From Dolomitihabitans soli (GTDB taxonomy: Bacteria > Actinomycetota > Actinomycetes > Streptosporangiales > Streptosporangiaceae): a stretch of 64,000 nt of DNA. The notes under the pieces were generated by a model that was not told the DNA's origin, searched no databases, and saw only the letters and a program-made list of their open reading frames with translations. Of the stretch, positions 7,312 to 15,535 are shown in pieces (position 1 is the stretch's first letter; each line of letters begins with the position of its first letter). Where the stretch lies: contig NZ_JAKNTW010000008.1 of the NCBI RefSeq assembly GCF_022213955.1, forward strand, positions 248,001 through 312,000, read 5' to 3'. A program made the translations under genes and the position numbers.

Positions 7312-8297
7312 GATTCACCTTCCAAGAAGTTGTCCAGGAAGCGGAAGGCGTTGCCGCCGAGGAGTTTGGCGCGGGCCTGGTCCGACAGGAACGCGGCCTC
7401 CCGGATGAGCCCCCCGACGGGCGACTCGCCGAGCGGATAGGGGTAGTCGGAGCCGAGCAGGACGCGGTCCTCGCCGAAGGTGTCGACCAGCAGCCGCAAC
7501 GCCCGCTCGTCGAAGACGACGGAGTCGACGCTGAACCGGTCGAGATAGTGCGAGGGCGGATGCTCGGAGACCCCGATCACGTCGGGCCGCCGGTGCCAGG
7601 CGTTCTCGAACCGGCCCAGCCAGAACGCGAACGACCCGCCGCCGTGCGCGAAGCACAGCCGCAACGACGCGGGCACCCGGTCGAACACGCCCCCGAGGAT
7701 CAGCGCGAGCACCGACAGATGGGTCTCGGCGGGCATGCCGACCAGCCACTGGGCCATCCACCGTTCCAGCCGCGCCCCGCCCGGCATGTCCCAGGGGTGC
7801 ACGAACACGGGCGCTCCCACCGAGGCGCAGTGCGCCAGGAACTCGACCACCCCCGCGTCGTCGAGATCCCGGTCGCCCACGTGGTTGCCGATCTCGACCC
7901 CGGCGTGCCCGGCGGCGAGGCACCGGTCGAGCTCGGCGCAGGCCAGTTCGGGGTCCTGGAGCGGCACCTGGCAGAAGGGGACGAGCCGCTCGGACGCGCA
8001 GATCTCCAGCGCCAGGTCGTTGAAGATCCGGCTGACCCGTACGGCCTGCGCGGCGGGCCGCTCGTAGGAGAAGAACACCGGCGTGGGTGAGACGACCTGG
8101 ACGTCCACCCCGTCGGCGTCCATGTCGTCCAACCGCCGGGCGGGATTCCAGCAGTCGTCCTGGATCCGCCGGAACTCCCGGTCGCCGAGCAGGATCATCG
8201 CCTCCCGCTCGGAGTCGATCCTGAGCCGGGGCGCCTGCGGCCAGCCGAGATCGGGCCAGCCGCGCGGGACGTGGTGCGAGTGAACGTCGACGATCAA
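7308..8297 (-). CDS. Amidohydrolase-family 2-amino-3-carboxymuconate semialdehyde decarboxylase
   Basis: ACMSD decarboxylates the ring-cleavage product of 3-hydroxyanthranilate and so diverts it from quinolinate. The metal-site pattern fits: HxH near the N-terminus (VDVHSHH), His in FVHPWDMPGG (about 167), His in CFAHGGGSFAF (about 218) and Asp in LLGSDYPYPLGE (about 284). TTG 8297 is preferred as the start because it falls 2 nt after the upstream stop and directly before IVDVHSHH. A GTG at 8330 would add 11 unlikely residues. The gene is translationally coupled to its neighbours. Confidence 0.92.
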   Translation of the reverse strand: MIVDVHSHHVPRGWPDLGWPQAPRLRIDSEREAMILLGDREFRRIQDDCWNPARRLDDMDADGVDVQVVSPTPVFFSYERPAAQAVRVSRIFNDLALEICASERLVPFCQVPLQDPELACAELDRCLAAGHAGVEIGNHVGDRDLDDAGVVEFLAHCASVGAPVFVHPWDMPGGARLERWMAQWLVGMPAETHLSVLALILGGVFDRVPASLRLCFAHGGGSFAFWLGRFENAWHRRPDVIGVSEHPPSHYLDRFSVDSVVFDERALRLLVDTFGEDRVLLGSDYPYPLGESPVGGLIREAAFLSDQARAKLLGGNAFRFLDNFLEGES

Positions 8298-8299
8298 GT

Positions 8300-8815
8300 T
8301 CAGCCCTTGCCGGGGTGGAGGGTGCCGCACGCGTCGCAGGTGCGCGCCTTCTCGTCGCCGTAGAACGCCTCGAAGACGGGCGGCAGGTCGGAGACGATGT
8401 CACGGACCTGGAGCGCCACGTCGTGGACGAGCGCGCCGCACGACGGGCAGTACCACTGGAACCGCTCCAGCGTGCCCTCCGGCCGGATCTTCTCCACGAT
8501 GAAGCCGATCGACCCGGCCTCCGGGCGTTGCGGCGAGTGCGGCACGTTCGGCGGCAGCAGCCACATCTGCCCTTCGCGGATGTGCACGGTGTCCGGTCCC
8601 TCGGAGGTCATCACGTTGACGTGCATGTTGCCGCGCACCTGGTAGAAGAGCTCCTCGTAGGGATCGACGTGGAAGTCGGTCCGCGCGTTCGGCCCGCCGA
8701 CGACCATCACGATCAGGTCGTTCGCACCCTCGAAGATCACCTTGTTGCCCACCGGCGGCTTGAGCAGGTGCGCGTGCTCGTCGATCCATCGAGTGAAGTC
8801 GATGGGTGGGATCAT
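8300..8815 (-). CDS. 3-Hydroxyanthranilate 3,4-dioxygenase
   Basis: This cupin dioxygenase opens the ring of 3-hydroxyanthranilate to 2-amino-3-carboxymuconate semialdehyde. The 171-residue bacterial form is visible, with the active-site iron ligands His49 and Glu55 ([13 protein letters not shown]) and His93 ([11 protein letters not shown]). A second, rubredoxin-like metal site uses two CxxC pairs (Cys123/126 in CPSC and Cys160/163 in CDAC). Its start overlaps the stop of the RidA gene (ATGA). The next gene encodes the decarboxylase acting on its product. Known names for homologues are nbaC and HAAO. Confidence 0.95.
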   Translation of the reverse strand: MIPPIDFTRWIDEHAHLLKPPVGNKVIFEGANDLIVMVVGGPNARTDFHVDPYEELFYQVRGNMHVNVMTSEGPDTVHIREGQMWLLPPNVPHSPQRPEAGSIGFIVEKIRPEGTLERFQWYCPSCGALVHDVALQVRDIVSDLPPVFEAFYGDEKARTCDACGTLHPGKG

Positions 8816-9216
8816 GATCGCTCCTCTGGCCGGTAGGCGACGGCCTGCATCTCGATGAGCAGGTGCGGATGCGGCAGCTGGTGGACCGCCACCGTGGTGC
8901 GAGTCGGGCCGGTCTCGTCGAAGTAGCCGCCGTAGACCTCGTTGTACCCGCCGAAGTCGTTCATGTTCACCAGGTAGGTCGTGATCTGCACGAGGTCGCC
9001 CAGGCCGGCTCCGACGCCGGCGAGCAGCCGGCCGATGTTCTCGATCACCGCGGCGGTCTGCTCGCGGATGTCCAGGCTGGTGGTCCCGAGTTCGTCGGCG
9101 GCGGCCCCCGCGATCGTGTTGTCGGGGCGCCGCGCGCTGGTGCCGGAGACGTAGACGAAGTCGCCCGCCCGTCTGACATGGGGGTACCGGCCGCGCGGGG
9201 TCACCCCGGCCGTCAC
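8812..9216 (-). CDS. RidA-family 2-aminomuconate deaminase
   Basis: The 134-residue protein has the RidA/YjgF/UK114 fold. It contains [20 protein letters not shown], a helix [15 protein letters not shown], then [12 protein letters not shown] and a C-terminal [15 protein letters not shown]. General RidA proteins hydrolyse reactive enamines. In operons with 3-hydroxyanthranilate dioxygenase this member is 2-aminomuconate deaminase (AmnD/NbaF type), releasing ammonia to give 2-oxo-3-hexenedioate. The specific role is inferred from context. It overlaps both neighbours by 4 bp. Confidence 0.88.
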   Translation of the reverse strand: MTAGVTPRGRYPHVRRAGDFVYVSGTSARRPDNTIAGAAADELGTTSLDIREQTAAVIENIGRLLAGVGAGLGDLVQITTYLVNMNDFGGYNEVYGGYFDETGPTRTTVAVHQLPHPHLLIEMQAVAYRPEERS

Positions 9217-10013
9217 GTGAACACCGCTCTCACCGAGCCGAGTCCGTCGATCCGCGCCTCGAAGACGTCGCCGGCCTCGACCGGGACCACGGGGCCGAGC
9301 GAGCCGGTCAGCACCACGTCGCCCGCGCGCAGCGGGTGGCCGGTCGTGCGGAGGGTGTTCGCGAGCCAGACGGCGGCGTTCAGCGGGTGGCCGAGACAGT
9401 CGGCGCCGGTGCCGGTGGACACCTCCAGGCCGCCCTTGGTCATGGTCATCACCGCCGCCCCCAGATCGAGGCCGGTCAGCGGCCTGGGCGTGTTGCCGAG
9501 CACGAACGCGCCGCTGGAGGCGTTGTCGGCGACGGTGTCGACGAGCGTGATGTCCCAGCCGGCGATCCGGCTGTCCACGATCTCGATCGCGGGCAGCACG
9601 AAGCCGACGGCCCTGATCACGTCGGCCACGGTGTACGGCCCGCCGGCCAGGTCACGGTCGAGCACCAGCGCGACCTCGGCCTCGGCGCGCGGCTGGAGGA
9701 ACCGGCCGGTCTCGATGGGCAGCCCATCCAGAAACGCCATGTCCTGAAACAGCATGCCGAAATCGGGCTGATCGATCCCGAACTGCTGCTGCACCAGCGG
9801 GTTCGTGACCCCGATCTTCCTGCCGACCAGCCTGCGCCCCGCGTCGAGCGCCCCACGCGTGTTGATCTCCTGTACGGCGTAGCCGGTCGCGGCGTCGGAC
9901 CCGCCGACGACGTCCCGGATCGGCGGGCACGGCTTGCCGCTCAGCTGGGCCTCGCGCAGCATGTCGGCGGCCGTGCCCAGCAGGTCGACGGCCTCGGACC
10001 ACTCGTCATCCAT
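9213..10013 (-). CDS. 2-Oxo-3-hexenedioate (4-oxalocrotonate) decarboxylase / 2-keto-4-pentenoate hydratase family
   Basis: This 266-residue protein belongs to the MhpD/fumarylacetoacetase-like family that decarboxylates 2-oxo-3-hexenedioate or hydrates 2-oxo-4-pentenoate. The metal-binding ExE appears in [12 protein letters not shown]. The family strands [20 protein letters not shown] and [13 protein letters not shown] are present. Both activities exist in the family and only one such gene is present here. By order after the deaminase, the decarboxylase is more likely. The hydratase, aldolase and acetaldehyde dehydrogenase of the complete pathway are not in the window. Confidence 0.85.
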   Translation of the reverse strand: MDDEWSEAVDLLGTAADMLREAQLSGKPCPPIRDVVGGSDAATGYAVQEINTRGALDAGRRLVGRKIGVTNPLVQQQFGIDQPDFGMLFQDMAFLDGLPIETGRFLQPRAEAEVALVLDRDLAGGPYTVADVIRAVGFVLPAIEIVDSRIAGWDITLVDTVADNASSGAFVLGNTPRPLTGLDLGAAVMTMTKGGLEVSTGTGADCLGHPLNAAVWLANTLRTTGHPLRAGDVVLTGSLGPVVPVEAGDVFEARIDGLGSVRAVFT

Positions 10014-11433
10014 CGTCTTGCTCCAGCTTCATCGTGATCGTGGTGGGCTCGGAGTAGAAGTCGAGCGAGTGCACCCCTCCCTCCCTGCCCACGCCCGACA
10101 GCTTCACCCCGCCGAACGGCGTGCGCAGATCGCGCAGGAACCAGGTGTTCACCCACACCAGGCCCGCCTCGATCGACTGGGCCACGCGGTGCGCCCGGGA
10201 GAGGTCACGCGTCCACACCGTCGCGGCCAGGCCGTACTCGCTGTCGTTGGCCAGGGCGATCGCCTCGGCCTCGGTGTCGAACGGCGCGATGTGGCACACC
10301 GGCCCGAAGATCTCCTCGCGGTTCACCCGGGAGCCCTCCGGCAGACCGGTGAGGACGGTCGGCTCCACGAAGTAGCCGCCGTCGCGCTCGTCGCCGAACC
10401 CCGGCACGCCGCCGCCGGCCAGGATCTCGGCCCCCTCCTCCGCGGCGGCCACGTAGCTGGAGAGCACCTTGTCGCGGTGCTCCGCCGAGATCATCGGCAT
10501 CAGGCCGGTGGTCACCAGCTCCTGCGCGCGTTTGGCCAGGCGCAGGGCGAAGGGTTCGAAGACGCGGCGCTCGACGTACAGCCGTTCGGTGCACAGGCAC
10601 ACCTGGCCGCCGTTGGTGAACACCGAGCGGACCGCGCCCTCGACGGCGGCGTCCAGGTCGGTGTCGGAGAAGATCAGCCCGGCGTTCTTGCCGCCCAGTT
10701 CGAAGGAGATGGGCTTGACCCGGTCGGCCACCGACTTCATGATCGCCGACCCGGTGCGGCTGGACCCGGTGAAGGTCACCGCGTCGACGCCCGGATGCTC
10801 CGCCAGGAGCCGGCCGGTGCCGCCGAAGCCGTTGACGACGTTGAGCACCCCGGGCGGCAGGCCGATCCCGGCGGCGATCTCGGCCAGTACGGCCGCCGAG
10901 CCCGGCGTGTGCTCCGACGGCTTGACCACCACCGTGTTGCCCGCGACCAGCGCCGGGCCGAGTTTCCAGGTCATCAGCAGGAACGGCAGGTTCCACGGGA
11001 CGATGACGGCCACCACGCCCAGCGGGCGGCGCACGGTGTAGCTCAGGGTGCCCGGGAGGTGGAACGCGCTCTCCGGGCGCTGCGCGGCGATCTCGGCGAA
11101 CGCGCGGAAGTTCGCCGCGCCGCGCGGGATGTCCAGCTCGCGGGCCTGGGCCACCGGCTTCCCGGTGTCGGCGACCTCGGCGGTCACCAGGTCTTCGAAC
11201 CGCTCCTCGATCGCGTCGGCGAGCCTGCGCGTCCAGCCCGCCCGCTCGGCCACCGGCAGCGCCGCCCAGGCCGGGAGCGCCTCTCTGGCCGCCGTCACCG
11301 CCCGGTCCACGATCTCGCGGTCCGCCTCGCAGACCTCGCCCACCACCCGGCCGGTCACCGGATCGTGCACCGGGAAGCGCTCGCCCTCGGCCACCGGTGA
11401 CCCGCCGATGAAGTGGGCCCTCGTCGTCTCCAT
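10006..11433 (-). CDS. 2-Aminomuconate / 2-hydroxymuconate semialdehyde dehydrogenase
   Basis: This NAD-dependent aldehyde dehydrogenase would oxidise 2-aminomuconate semialdehyde to 2-aminomuconate. With the ATG at 11433 it has 475 residues. Catalytic elements are Asn148 (VPWNLP), Lys171 (VVKPSEHTP), Glu245 (FELGGKN) and the nucleophile Cys279 (GGQVCLCTERL). The frame extends to 11562, but that part is low-complexity Arg/Ser and precedes the conserved start. It is the first gene of the kynurenine/3-hydroxyanthranilate operon. A small dyad, CTATaccgATAG, lies just upstream of the ATG and may be an operator. Confidence 0.92.
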   Translation of the reverse strand: METTRAHFIGGSPVAEGERFPVHDPVTGRVVGEVCEADREIVDRAVTAAREALPAWAALPVAERAGWTRRLADAIEERFEDLVTAEVADTGKPVAQARELDIPRGAANFRAFAEIAAQRPESAFHLPGTLSYTVRRPLGVVAVIVPWNLPFLLMTWKLGPALVAGNTVVVKPSEHTPGSAAVLAEIAAGIGLPPGVLNVVNGFGGTGRLLAEHPGVDAVTFTGSSRTGSAIMKSVADRVKPISFELGGKNAGLIFSDTDLDAAVEGAVRSVFTNGGQVCLCTERLYVERRVFEPFALRLAKRAQELVTTGLMPMISAEHRDKVLSSYVAAAEEGAEILAGGGVPGFGDERDGGYFVEPTVLTGLPEGSRVNREEIFGPVCHIAPFDTEAEAIALANDSEYGLAATVWTRDLSRAHRVAQSIEAGLVWVNTWFLRDLRTPFGGVKLSGVGREGGVHSLDFYSEPTTITMKLEQDDG

Positions 11434-11654
11434 ATCTATCGGTATAGAGGTACGGCGCGGCGTTGGGCAACAACGTGACGCGGAACGCCGCGCTCGACCG
11501 GCCCTAGATCGCGAGATGGCGCTCCTGTCCTGCTCTGCGCCGCTCACACCCTTCCAGCCCACCCGTGTAGCACTGGGCCATCTGTGGTGATTCGTACGCC
11601 AGGAGAGCGACCTTTCCGAAGCGCCACCTTCTCGTACCCTGGTAGACCCTCTAT

Positions 11655-12194
11655 ATGGATCATGTCTGGCATATGTGGGGACATGTCATCCTCCCGGCTG
11701 CATTGGGGTTGCCGGTGGCCGCGCTCCTCACCCGGCTCCTCGCGCGTCACCGGACCCGCCGAGGTCACCCCGCGCCGATCCGGACCGCCGTCGCCGACAT
11801 CCTCATCCCGGCCGGCACCCTGCCCTGGCTCTGGATGATCCTGACCCCGCAGCCGGGCCCCGGTGGCGTGAGCCTGCTGCCGTTCCACGATCTCGCGGCG
11901 CTCGCCGGCGTCGCGCCCCGGACCGCGTTCGTACAGGTCGGGGGCAATCTTCTGGTCTTCGCGGCGCTCGGCGCGCTGCTGCCCGCACGCTCCGCCCGGT
12001 TCGCCGGCCTGGCCCCCGTCGCCCTGACGGCGGCCGGTGGATCACTCCTGGTGGAGCTCCTCCAGTACGGCCTCCGGCTCGGCCGGGTCGCCTCGGTGGA
12101 CGACCTCCTGCTCAACACGGCGGGCGCGGCACTCGCCGCCGCTGTTAGCCGTCCGTGGTGGGCACCCCGAATACCGGCCAGGATCGGTCCATAG
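11655..12194 (+). CDS. VanZ-family integral membrane protein
   Basis: The 179-residue protein has four predicted membrane segments, a PWLWMILTP link, a LLPFHDLAAL segment and the VanZ-type GNLLVFAALGALLP helix. It closes with SLLVELLQYGLRLGRVASVDDLLLNTAG, which I describe here by its key residues ELLQ, VASVDDLLLN. VanZ proteins are linked to low-level glycopeptide (teicoplanin) tolerance in enterococci, but most family members have no assigned role. It is divergent from the kynurenine operon. No clear ribosome site precedes ATG 11655, so a leaderless or near-leaderless mRNA is possible. Confidence 0.85.
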   Translation: MDHVWHMWGHVILPAALGLPVAALLTRLLARHRTRRGHPAPIRTAVADILIPAGTLPWLWMILTPQPGPGGVSLLPFHDLAALAGVAPRTAFVQVGGNLLVFAALGALLPARSARFAGLAPVALTAAGGSLLVELLQYGLRLGRVASVDDLLLNTAGAALAAAVSRPWWAPRIPARIGP

Positions 12195-12348
12195 TTACGG
12201 TCAGTAAAAACCCTTGACGATCACCACACGGGCACGATCCACTCAAAAGAAGCTCGGGACCAACCTCCGTATCTGTGCGATCGTGGACAAGACGGGGCAA
12301 GTTCTCTGGAGACGCCAAACCCGGTTGGTGACAGAGGGTGATCATAAA

Positions 12349-13101
12349 GTGTCGGAATCCCCGGTATCCCACGAGCCCCCGATCTATCGGCGCATCGCCG
12401 ACGGGCTTCGCAGCGCGATCCTGTCCGGCGAACTGCGAGATGGGGATCGATTGCCGGGCGAGAACGCTCTTATGGCGGAGTACGGCATAGCGCGGGCGAC
12501 AGCGAGGCAGGCGCTTGCCGTACTGATCAACGAGGGGCTGGCCGTGCCCAAACGCGGCTCGGGAGTCTATGTCCGGAGGTTCAAACCGATCAGGCGGCAC
12601 GGTTCCCGCCGGCTCGCCCGTGACCAGTGGGGACAGGGCCGGGCGATCTGGGAGGCCGACACCCGCGGCAGGCCGTACACGGTCGACGCGGTGGAGATCG
12701 TCAGGGAGCGCGCAGGCGAGAGCGCCGCACGGATCCTGGACAGCACGGAGGTCTGGGTACGGCGACGCCGCTACTCGGTCGACGGGCGGCCCGTGCAGTA
12801 CTCGACCTCGTGTTTCCCCGCCGAACTGGTCGAGGGAACCGCGATCACGCTGCCCGACACGGGCCCTGGCGGCGTCTACGCCAGGCTCGGCGACCTGGGG
12901 CACGCCCCCGCCCACTTCAGCGAGGAGGTGCAAGCCAGGATGCCGCACCCGGAGGAGGCCACGTTACTCGGCCTGCCGGCGGGAACGCCGGTCATCGTCG
13001 TCGCGCGGACGGCCTACACGGCGGGCGGCACGCCCATCGAGCTCAACACCATGATCCTTGACGCCGCTTCATACGTACTCCAGTACGATTTCGACGCCTG
13101 A
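12349..13101 (+). CDS. GntR-family transcriptional regulator (HutC/UTRA subgroup)
   Basis: The N-terminal winged helix (YRRIADGLRSAILSGEL, then LPGENALMAEYGIARATARQ) is followed by a UTRA effector domain containing VWVRRRRYSVDGRPVQYST and, near the end, TAYTAGGTPIELNTMILDA. Such proteins repress transport or catabolic genes until a small ligand binds. I chose GTG 12349, which has GAGGG upstream and leads directly into the domain. The frame is open to 12214. Palindromes immediately downstream (13113-13165), before the next small gene, are candidate binding sites. Confidence 0.9.
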   Translation: MSESPVSHEPPIYRRIADGLRSAILSGELRDGDRLPGENALMAEYGIARATARQALAVLINEGLAVPKRGSGVYVRRFKPIRRHGSRRLARDQWGQGRAIWEADTRGRPYTVDAVEIVRERAGESAARILDSTEVWVRRRRYSVDGRPVQYSTSCFPAELVEGTAITLPDTGPGGVYARLGDLGHAPAHFSEEVQARMPHPEEATLLGLPAGTPVIVVARTAYTAGGTPIELNTMILDAASYVLQYDFDA

Positions 13102-13112
13102 GTCAAGCGAAA

Positions 13113-13165
13113 AGGTCAAGCGATAGGTTGACCTGTCCCTTGAGATCATAGATATCTCTAGAGAT
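13113..13165 (+). promoter_or_regulatory. Clustered palindromes between the GntR gene and a small gene
   Basis: AGGTCAA-N8-TTGACCT (13113-13134) is a perfect 7-bp inverted repeat. Twenty bases on, ATCTCTAGAGAT (13154-13165) is a perfect 12-bp palindrome. A GTCAAGCGA motif also occurs twice, at about 13102 and 13116. GntR/UTRA regulators bind short dyads of this size, so these may be operators for the adjacent regulator. Confidence 0.5.
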
Positions 13166-13223
13166 GTGCCTCACCTTCGTAGATGAAAGGTCGCATACCG
13201 GGCCCCTGGGAAAGGGTGAACAG

Positions 13224-13448
13224 ATGTCCTTCGACCGGCATCTCGCCGAAATCGCCCGGGAGCATCCCGCGTGGACCATTTGGAGAAGTGATGCGGGGCG
13301 GTGGTGGGCCACCCGCCACCACCCGCTGAACTCGGTCGAGCGAGAGGCCGGGCTGGCCATGACGATCGACGCCGACACTCCTGACGGCCTGCGCATCGAG
13401 CTCACCGATCAGCGGCAACGGGCCGACGGCATCGGCTCCGAACCGTGA
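13224..13448 (+). CDS. Small hypothetical protein downstream of the GntR regulator (74 aa)
   Basis: From ATG 13224 (ribosome site GGGAAAGGG about 10 nt upstream) the protein reads MSFDRHLAEIAREHPAWTIW, then RSDAGRWWATR and LAMTIDADTPDGLRIELTD. It looks like a compact alpha/beta domain, Trp-rich in the middle. The same type of protein is, as I recall, often found next to GntR or DUF397-type genes in actinomycetes. No function is known to me. The frame is open upstream to 13164, but that part overlaps the palindrome region. Confidence 0.68.
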   Translation: MSFDRHLAEIAREHPAWTIWRSDAGRWWATRHHPLNSVEREAGLAMTIDADTPDGLRIELTDQRQRADGIGSEP

Positions 13449-13453
13449 CAGAC

Positions 13454-13499
13454 GTCCCGTGGAACGCACCGTGCCCGTGAGGGGGGCGTTCCACGGGAC
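13454..13499. terminator. Hairpin 1 of three between convergent genes
   Basis: A perfect 14-bp stem is formed by GTCCCGTGGAACGC (13454-13467) and its complement at 13486-13499 around an 18-nt loop, 6 bp after the stop of the 74-aa gene. It may terminate that transcript. Confidence 0.6.
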
Positions 13500-13561
13500 C
13501 CATCAGCCGCCCGGTGCCGGGGTTTGCGGCTCAAGCGGTCCCGGCGCCGGGCCCCCAATGC

Positions 13562-13600
13562 GCGGAAGCCTCCGACCCGATCGGGGGCGGGGGTTTCCGC
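13562..13600. terminator. Hairpin 2 of three between convergent genes
   Basis: Segments 13562-13578 and 13584-13600 pair over 17 positions with three wobble-type mismatches and a 5-nt loop. Confidence 0.5.
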
Positions 13601-13607
13601 CTGGTGA

Positions 13608-13648
13608 GTTCGCGCGAGGCGGAGAACCTCTCTCCGCCCCGCGCGAAC
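13608..13648. terminator. Hairpin 3 of three between convergent genes
   Basis: GTTCGCGCGAGGCGGAGA (13608-13625) pairs with 13631-13648 over 18 positions with one mismatch around the loop ACCTC. It is the most stable of the three stems and could terminate transcription from either side; the DivIVA-like gene ends at 13725 on the minus strand. Confidence 0.65.
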
Positions 13649-13724
13649 CACTTACCAGGTCTCTTCTCCAGGGACGAGCAAGCCCTCACTGACCAGCCTC
13701 CGTGACGGGCCTCAGTGCCGGGCC

Positions 13725-14828
13725 TTACTGGCGGGCCTGGGAGAACGGTTCGCGAACGTCGGTGTCGTCGTCCTCATCGTTGACGATCACCCGGATGTCG
13801 ACCTCGTCCGCGTTCTCCTCTACCAGCTTGCGGACCTCCTGGGTGGCGTCCGGGCCGTCCTGCAGGGCGTCCTGGGGCTCGTCGACGGCGTCGACGAGCA
13901 CGGGGTCGACGAGCTCGGGGGCATCGACGGGCGCGGGGGCGTCGACGAGGCCGGGGCCGTCGACGAGCGCGGGGCCGTCGCTCATCAGCGCACCCGCCGC
14001 GCTCTCCTGGTGGAGCAGGTCGCCGAGCACCGAGCCGATCTCGTTCAGGCGGCGCATGACCTCACCGTGCGTGTCGGTCAGGTAGGACACCCGCCGGCCC
14101 GTGTGCTCCTCCAGGGTCGTCGCCTGCTGCTGCGCGGCGGTCAGCGTGGCCTCCGCCTCGGCGTGGGCGGCCGAGACGGCGGCCTCGGCCTCCGCCCTGG
14201 CCGCCCCCAGCGTGGTCTCCGCCTCCGCACGCGCGCCGTTGACGGTCTGCTCGGCCTCCTGACGGGCGGCGCCGACGGTCCGCTCGGCCTCGCTCCGCGC
14301 GGCGTGCAGCCTCTCCTCGGACTCCTGGCCCGCCGAATTCCTGGTCTCCTCGGCCTCGGCCCCCGCCTGCGCCATCATCCGCTCGGCCGCCGCGGTCGCC
14401 TCACCCACCCGGCGCTCGGCCTCCGCCTGCGCGGAGGACAGCAGCGCCTCGGACTGCTCGCGGGCCGAGGTCATCAGCCGGTCCGACTCCACCGCGGCTT
14501 CCTCGCGCACCTTCGCGGCCTCGGATTCGGCGTCATCCTTCTTCTGGGCGGCCTCCTCCTCGCCCAGCCGGAGGATCTGCGCGAGCCTCGGGCTCAGATC
14601 GTCGTAGTTCTGCGGTGCCTCGACGATCCTCCTGCGGGCCTCCGCCAGCTCGATACGGCCCTGCTCCGCCTGGTCTATCGCCCGTGCCAGCCGCTCCTCA
14701 AGGTCCCTGATCTGGTTCCGGGTACGAATCATGTAGTCGTGGACCTGACGACGGCTGTAGCCGCGCATGACGACCTCGAAAGAGTCGTCATGCATCAGGT
14801 CGGGAAAGCTTTCGTGCTGGTTTGTCAT
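13725..14828 (-). CDS. DivIVA-like coiled-coil protein
   Basis: A short N-terminal DivIVA-type segment (DSFEVVMRGYSRRQVHDYM) leads into about 220 residues of Ala/Glu/Arg-rich coiled coil with repeats such as ARAEAE, AHAEAE and ARSEAERT. An acidic tail repeats LVD, PVDAPELVD and VLVDAVDEP. This layout resembles the polar-growth scaffold proteins Scy/FilP of Streptomyces, which act with DivIVA at hyphal tips. ATG 14828 is preferred over the frame opening at 14867. The role in polarity is inferred from architecture. Confidence 0.82.
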   Translation of the reverse strand: MTNQHESFPDLMHDDSFEVVMRGYSRRQVHDYMIRTRNQIRDLEERLARAIDQAEQGRIELAEARRRIVEAPQNYDDLSPRLAQILRLGEEEAAQKKDDAESEAAKVREEAAVESDRLMTSAREQSEALLSSAQAEAERRVGEATAAAERMMAQAGAEAEETRNSAGQESEERLHAARSEAERTVGAARQEAEQTVNGARAEAETTLGAARAEAEAAVSAAHAEAEATLTAAQQQATTLEEHTGRRVSYLTDTHGEVMRRLNEIGSVLGDLLHQESAAGALMSDGPALVDGPGLVDAPAPVDAPELVDPVLVDAVDEPQDALQDGPDATQEVRKLVEENADEVDIRVIVNDEDDDTDVREPFSQARQ

Positions 14829-14959
14829 GGCACTGCCCTGGGGGTCTACGAGGTGGAGGAAGATCAACGGTCGTTGGGGGGCCGGAACGTCACGTCAGGA
14901 GACGACCTTCCTGCTTACTGCCCAAGTCCGCAACCGGAACGCCCCAATAGCATGAACCC

Positions 14960-15496
14960 ATGAAGGATCACCCCTACGTCGCAAGCCTCGGCACCGATAC
15001 CTTTCCTGACATCCACCCAGAAGCCTATGTCGCGCCAGGCGCGGTCGTCGTCGGCAAGGTACGGCTGGACCGCGCCGCCAACGTATGGTACTGCTCCGTG
15101 CTGCGGGGCGAAGACGAAGCCATCGAGGTCGGCGAGGAGTGCAACATCCAGGATCTGTGTTGTCTGCACGCCGATCCGGGCGAGCCCGCCGTGCTCGAAC
15201 CACGGGTGAGCCTCGGCCACAAGGCCATGGTCCACGGCGCCTACGTGGAGACCGGCGCGCTGATCGGCATCGGCGCCATCGTCCTCGGCGGGGCGCGGGT
15301 CGGCGCCGGCTCGCTCGTCGCCGCCGGAGCCCTGGTCCCGCCCGGCCGTAAGATCCCCGCCGGAGTCCTGGCCGCCGGGATGCCCGCCAAGATCCTCCGG
15401 GACCTCACCGACGAGGACCGCGCCTCCTTCGCCGGCACTCCCGACACCTACATCGCCAAGGCGGCGCTGCACCGCGGCGCACGCCCCGTTCAGTAG
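14960..15496 (+). CDS. Gamma-carbonic anhydrase-like hexapeptide-repeat protein
   Basis: The 178-residue protein is a left-handed beta-helix trimer subunit of the gamma-carbonic anhydrase/YrdA group. Turns run from AYVAPGAVVVGKVRL through NVWYCSVLRGEDEAIEVGE to LIGIGAIVLGGARVG. Metal-ligand candidates are the His in CLHADPG, His in LGHKAMVHG and the second His there. A C-terminal helix (LTDEDRASFAGTPDTYI) packs on the trimer. Many such proteins lack proven carbonic anhydrase activity, so the reaction is uncertain. It starts at ATG 14960, divergent from the coiled-coil gene. Confidence 0.88.
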   Translation: MKDHPYVASLGTDTFPDIHPEAYVAPGAVVVGKVRLDRAANVWYCSVLRGEDEAIEVGEECNIQDLCCLHADPGEPAVLEPRVSLGHKAMVHGAYVETGALIGIGAIVLGGARVGAGSLVAAGALVPPGRKIPAGVLAAGMPAKILRDLTDEDRASFAGTPDTYIAKAALHRGARPVQ

Positions 15497-15535
15497 GGGC
15501 GGTGCGCGAACGCGGGCGCCTGCGGGGCGTCTAAC

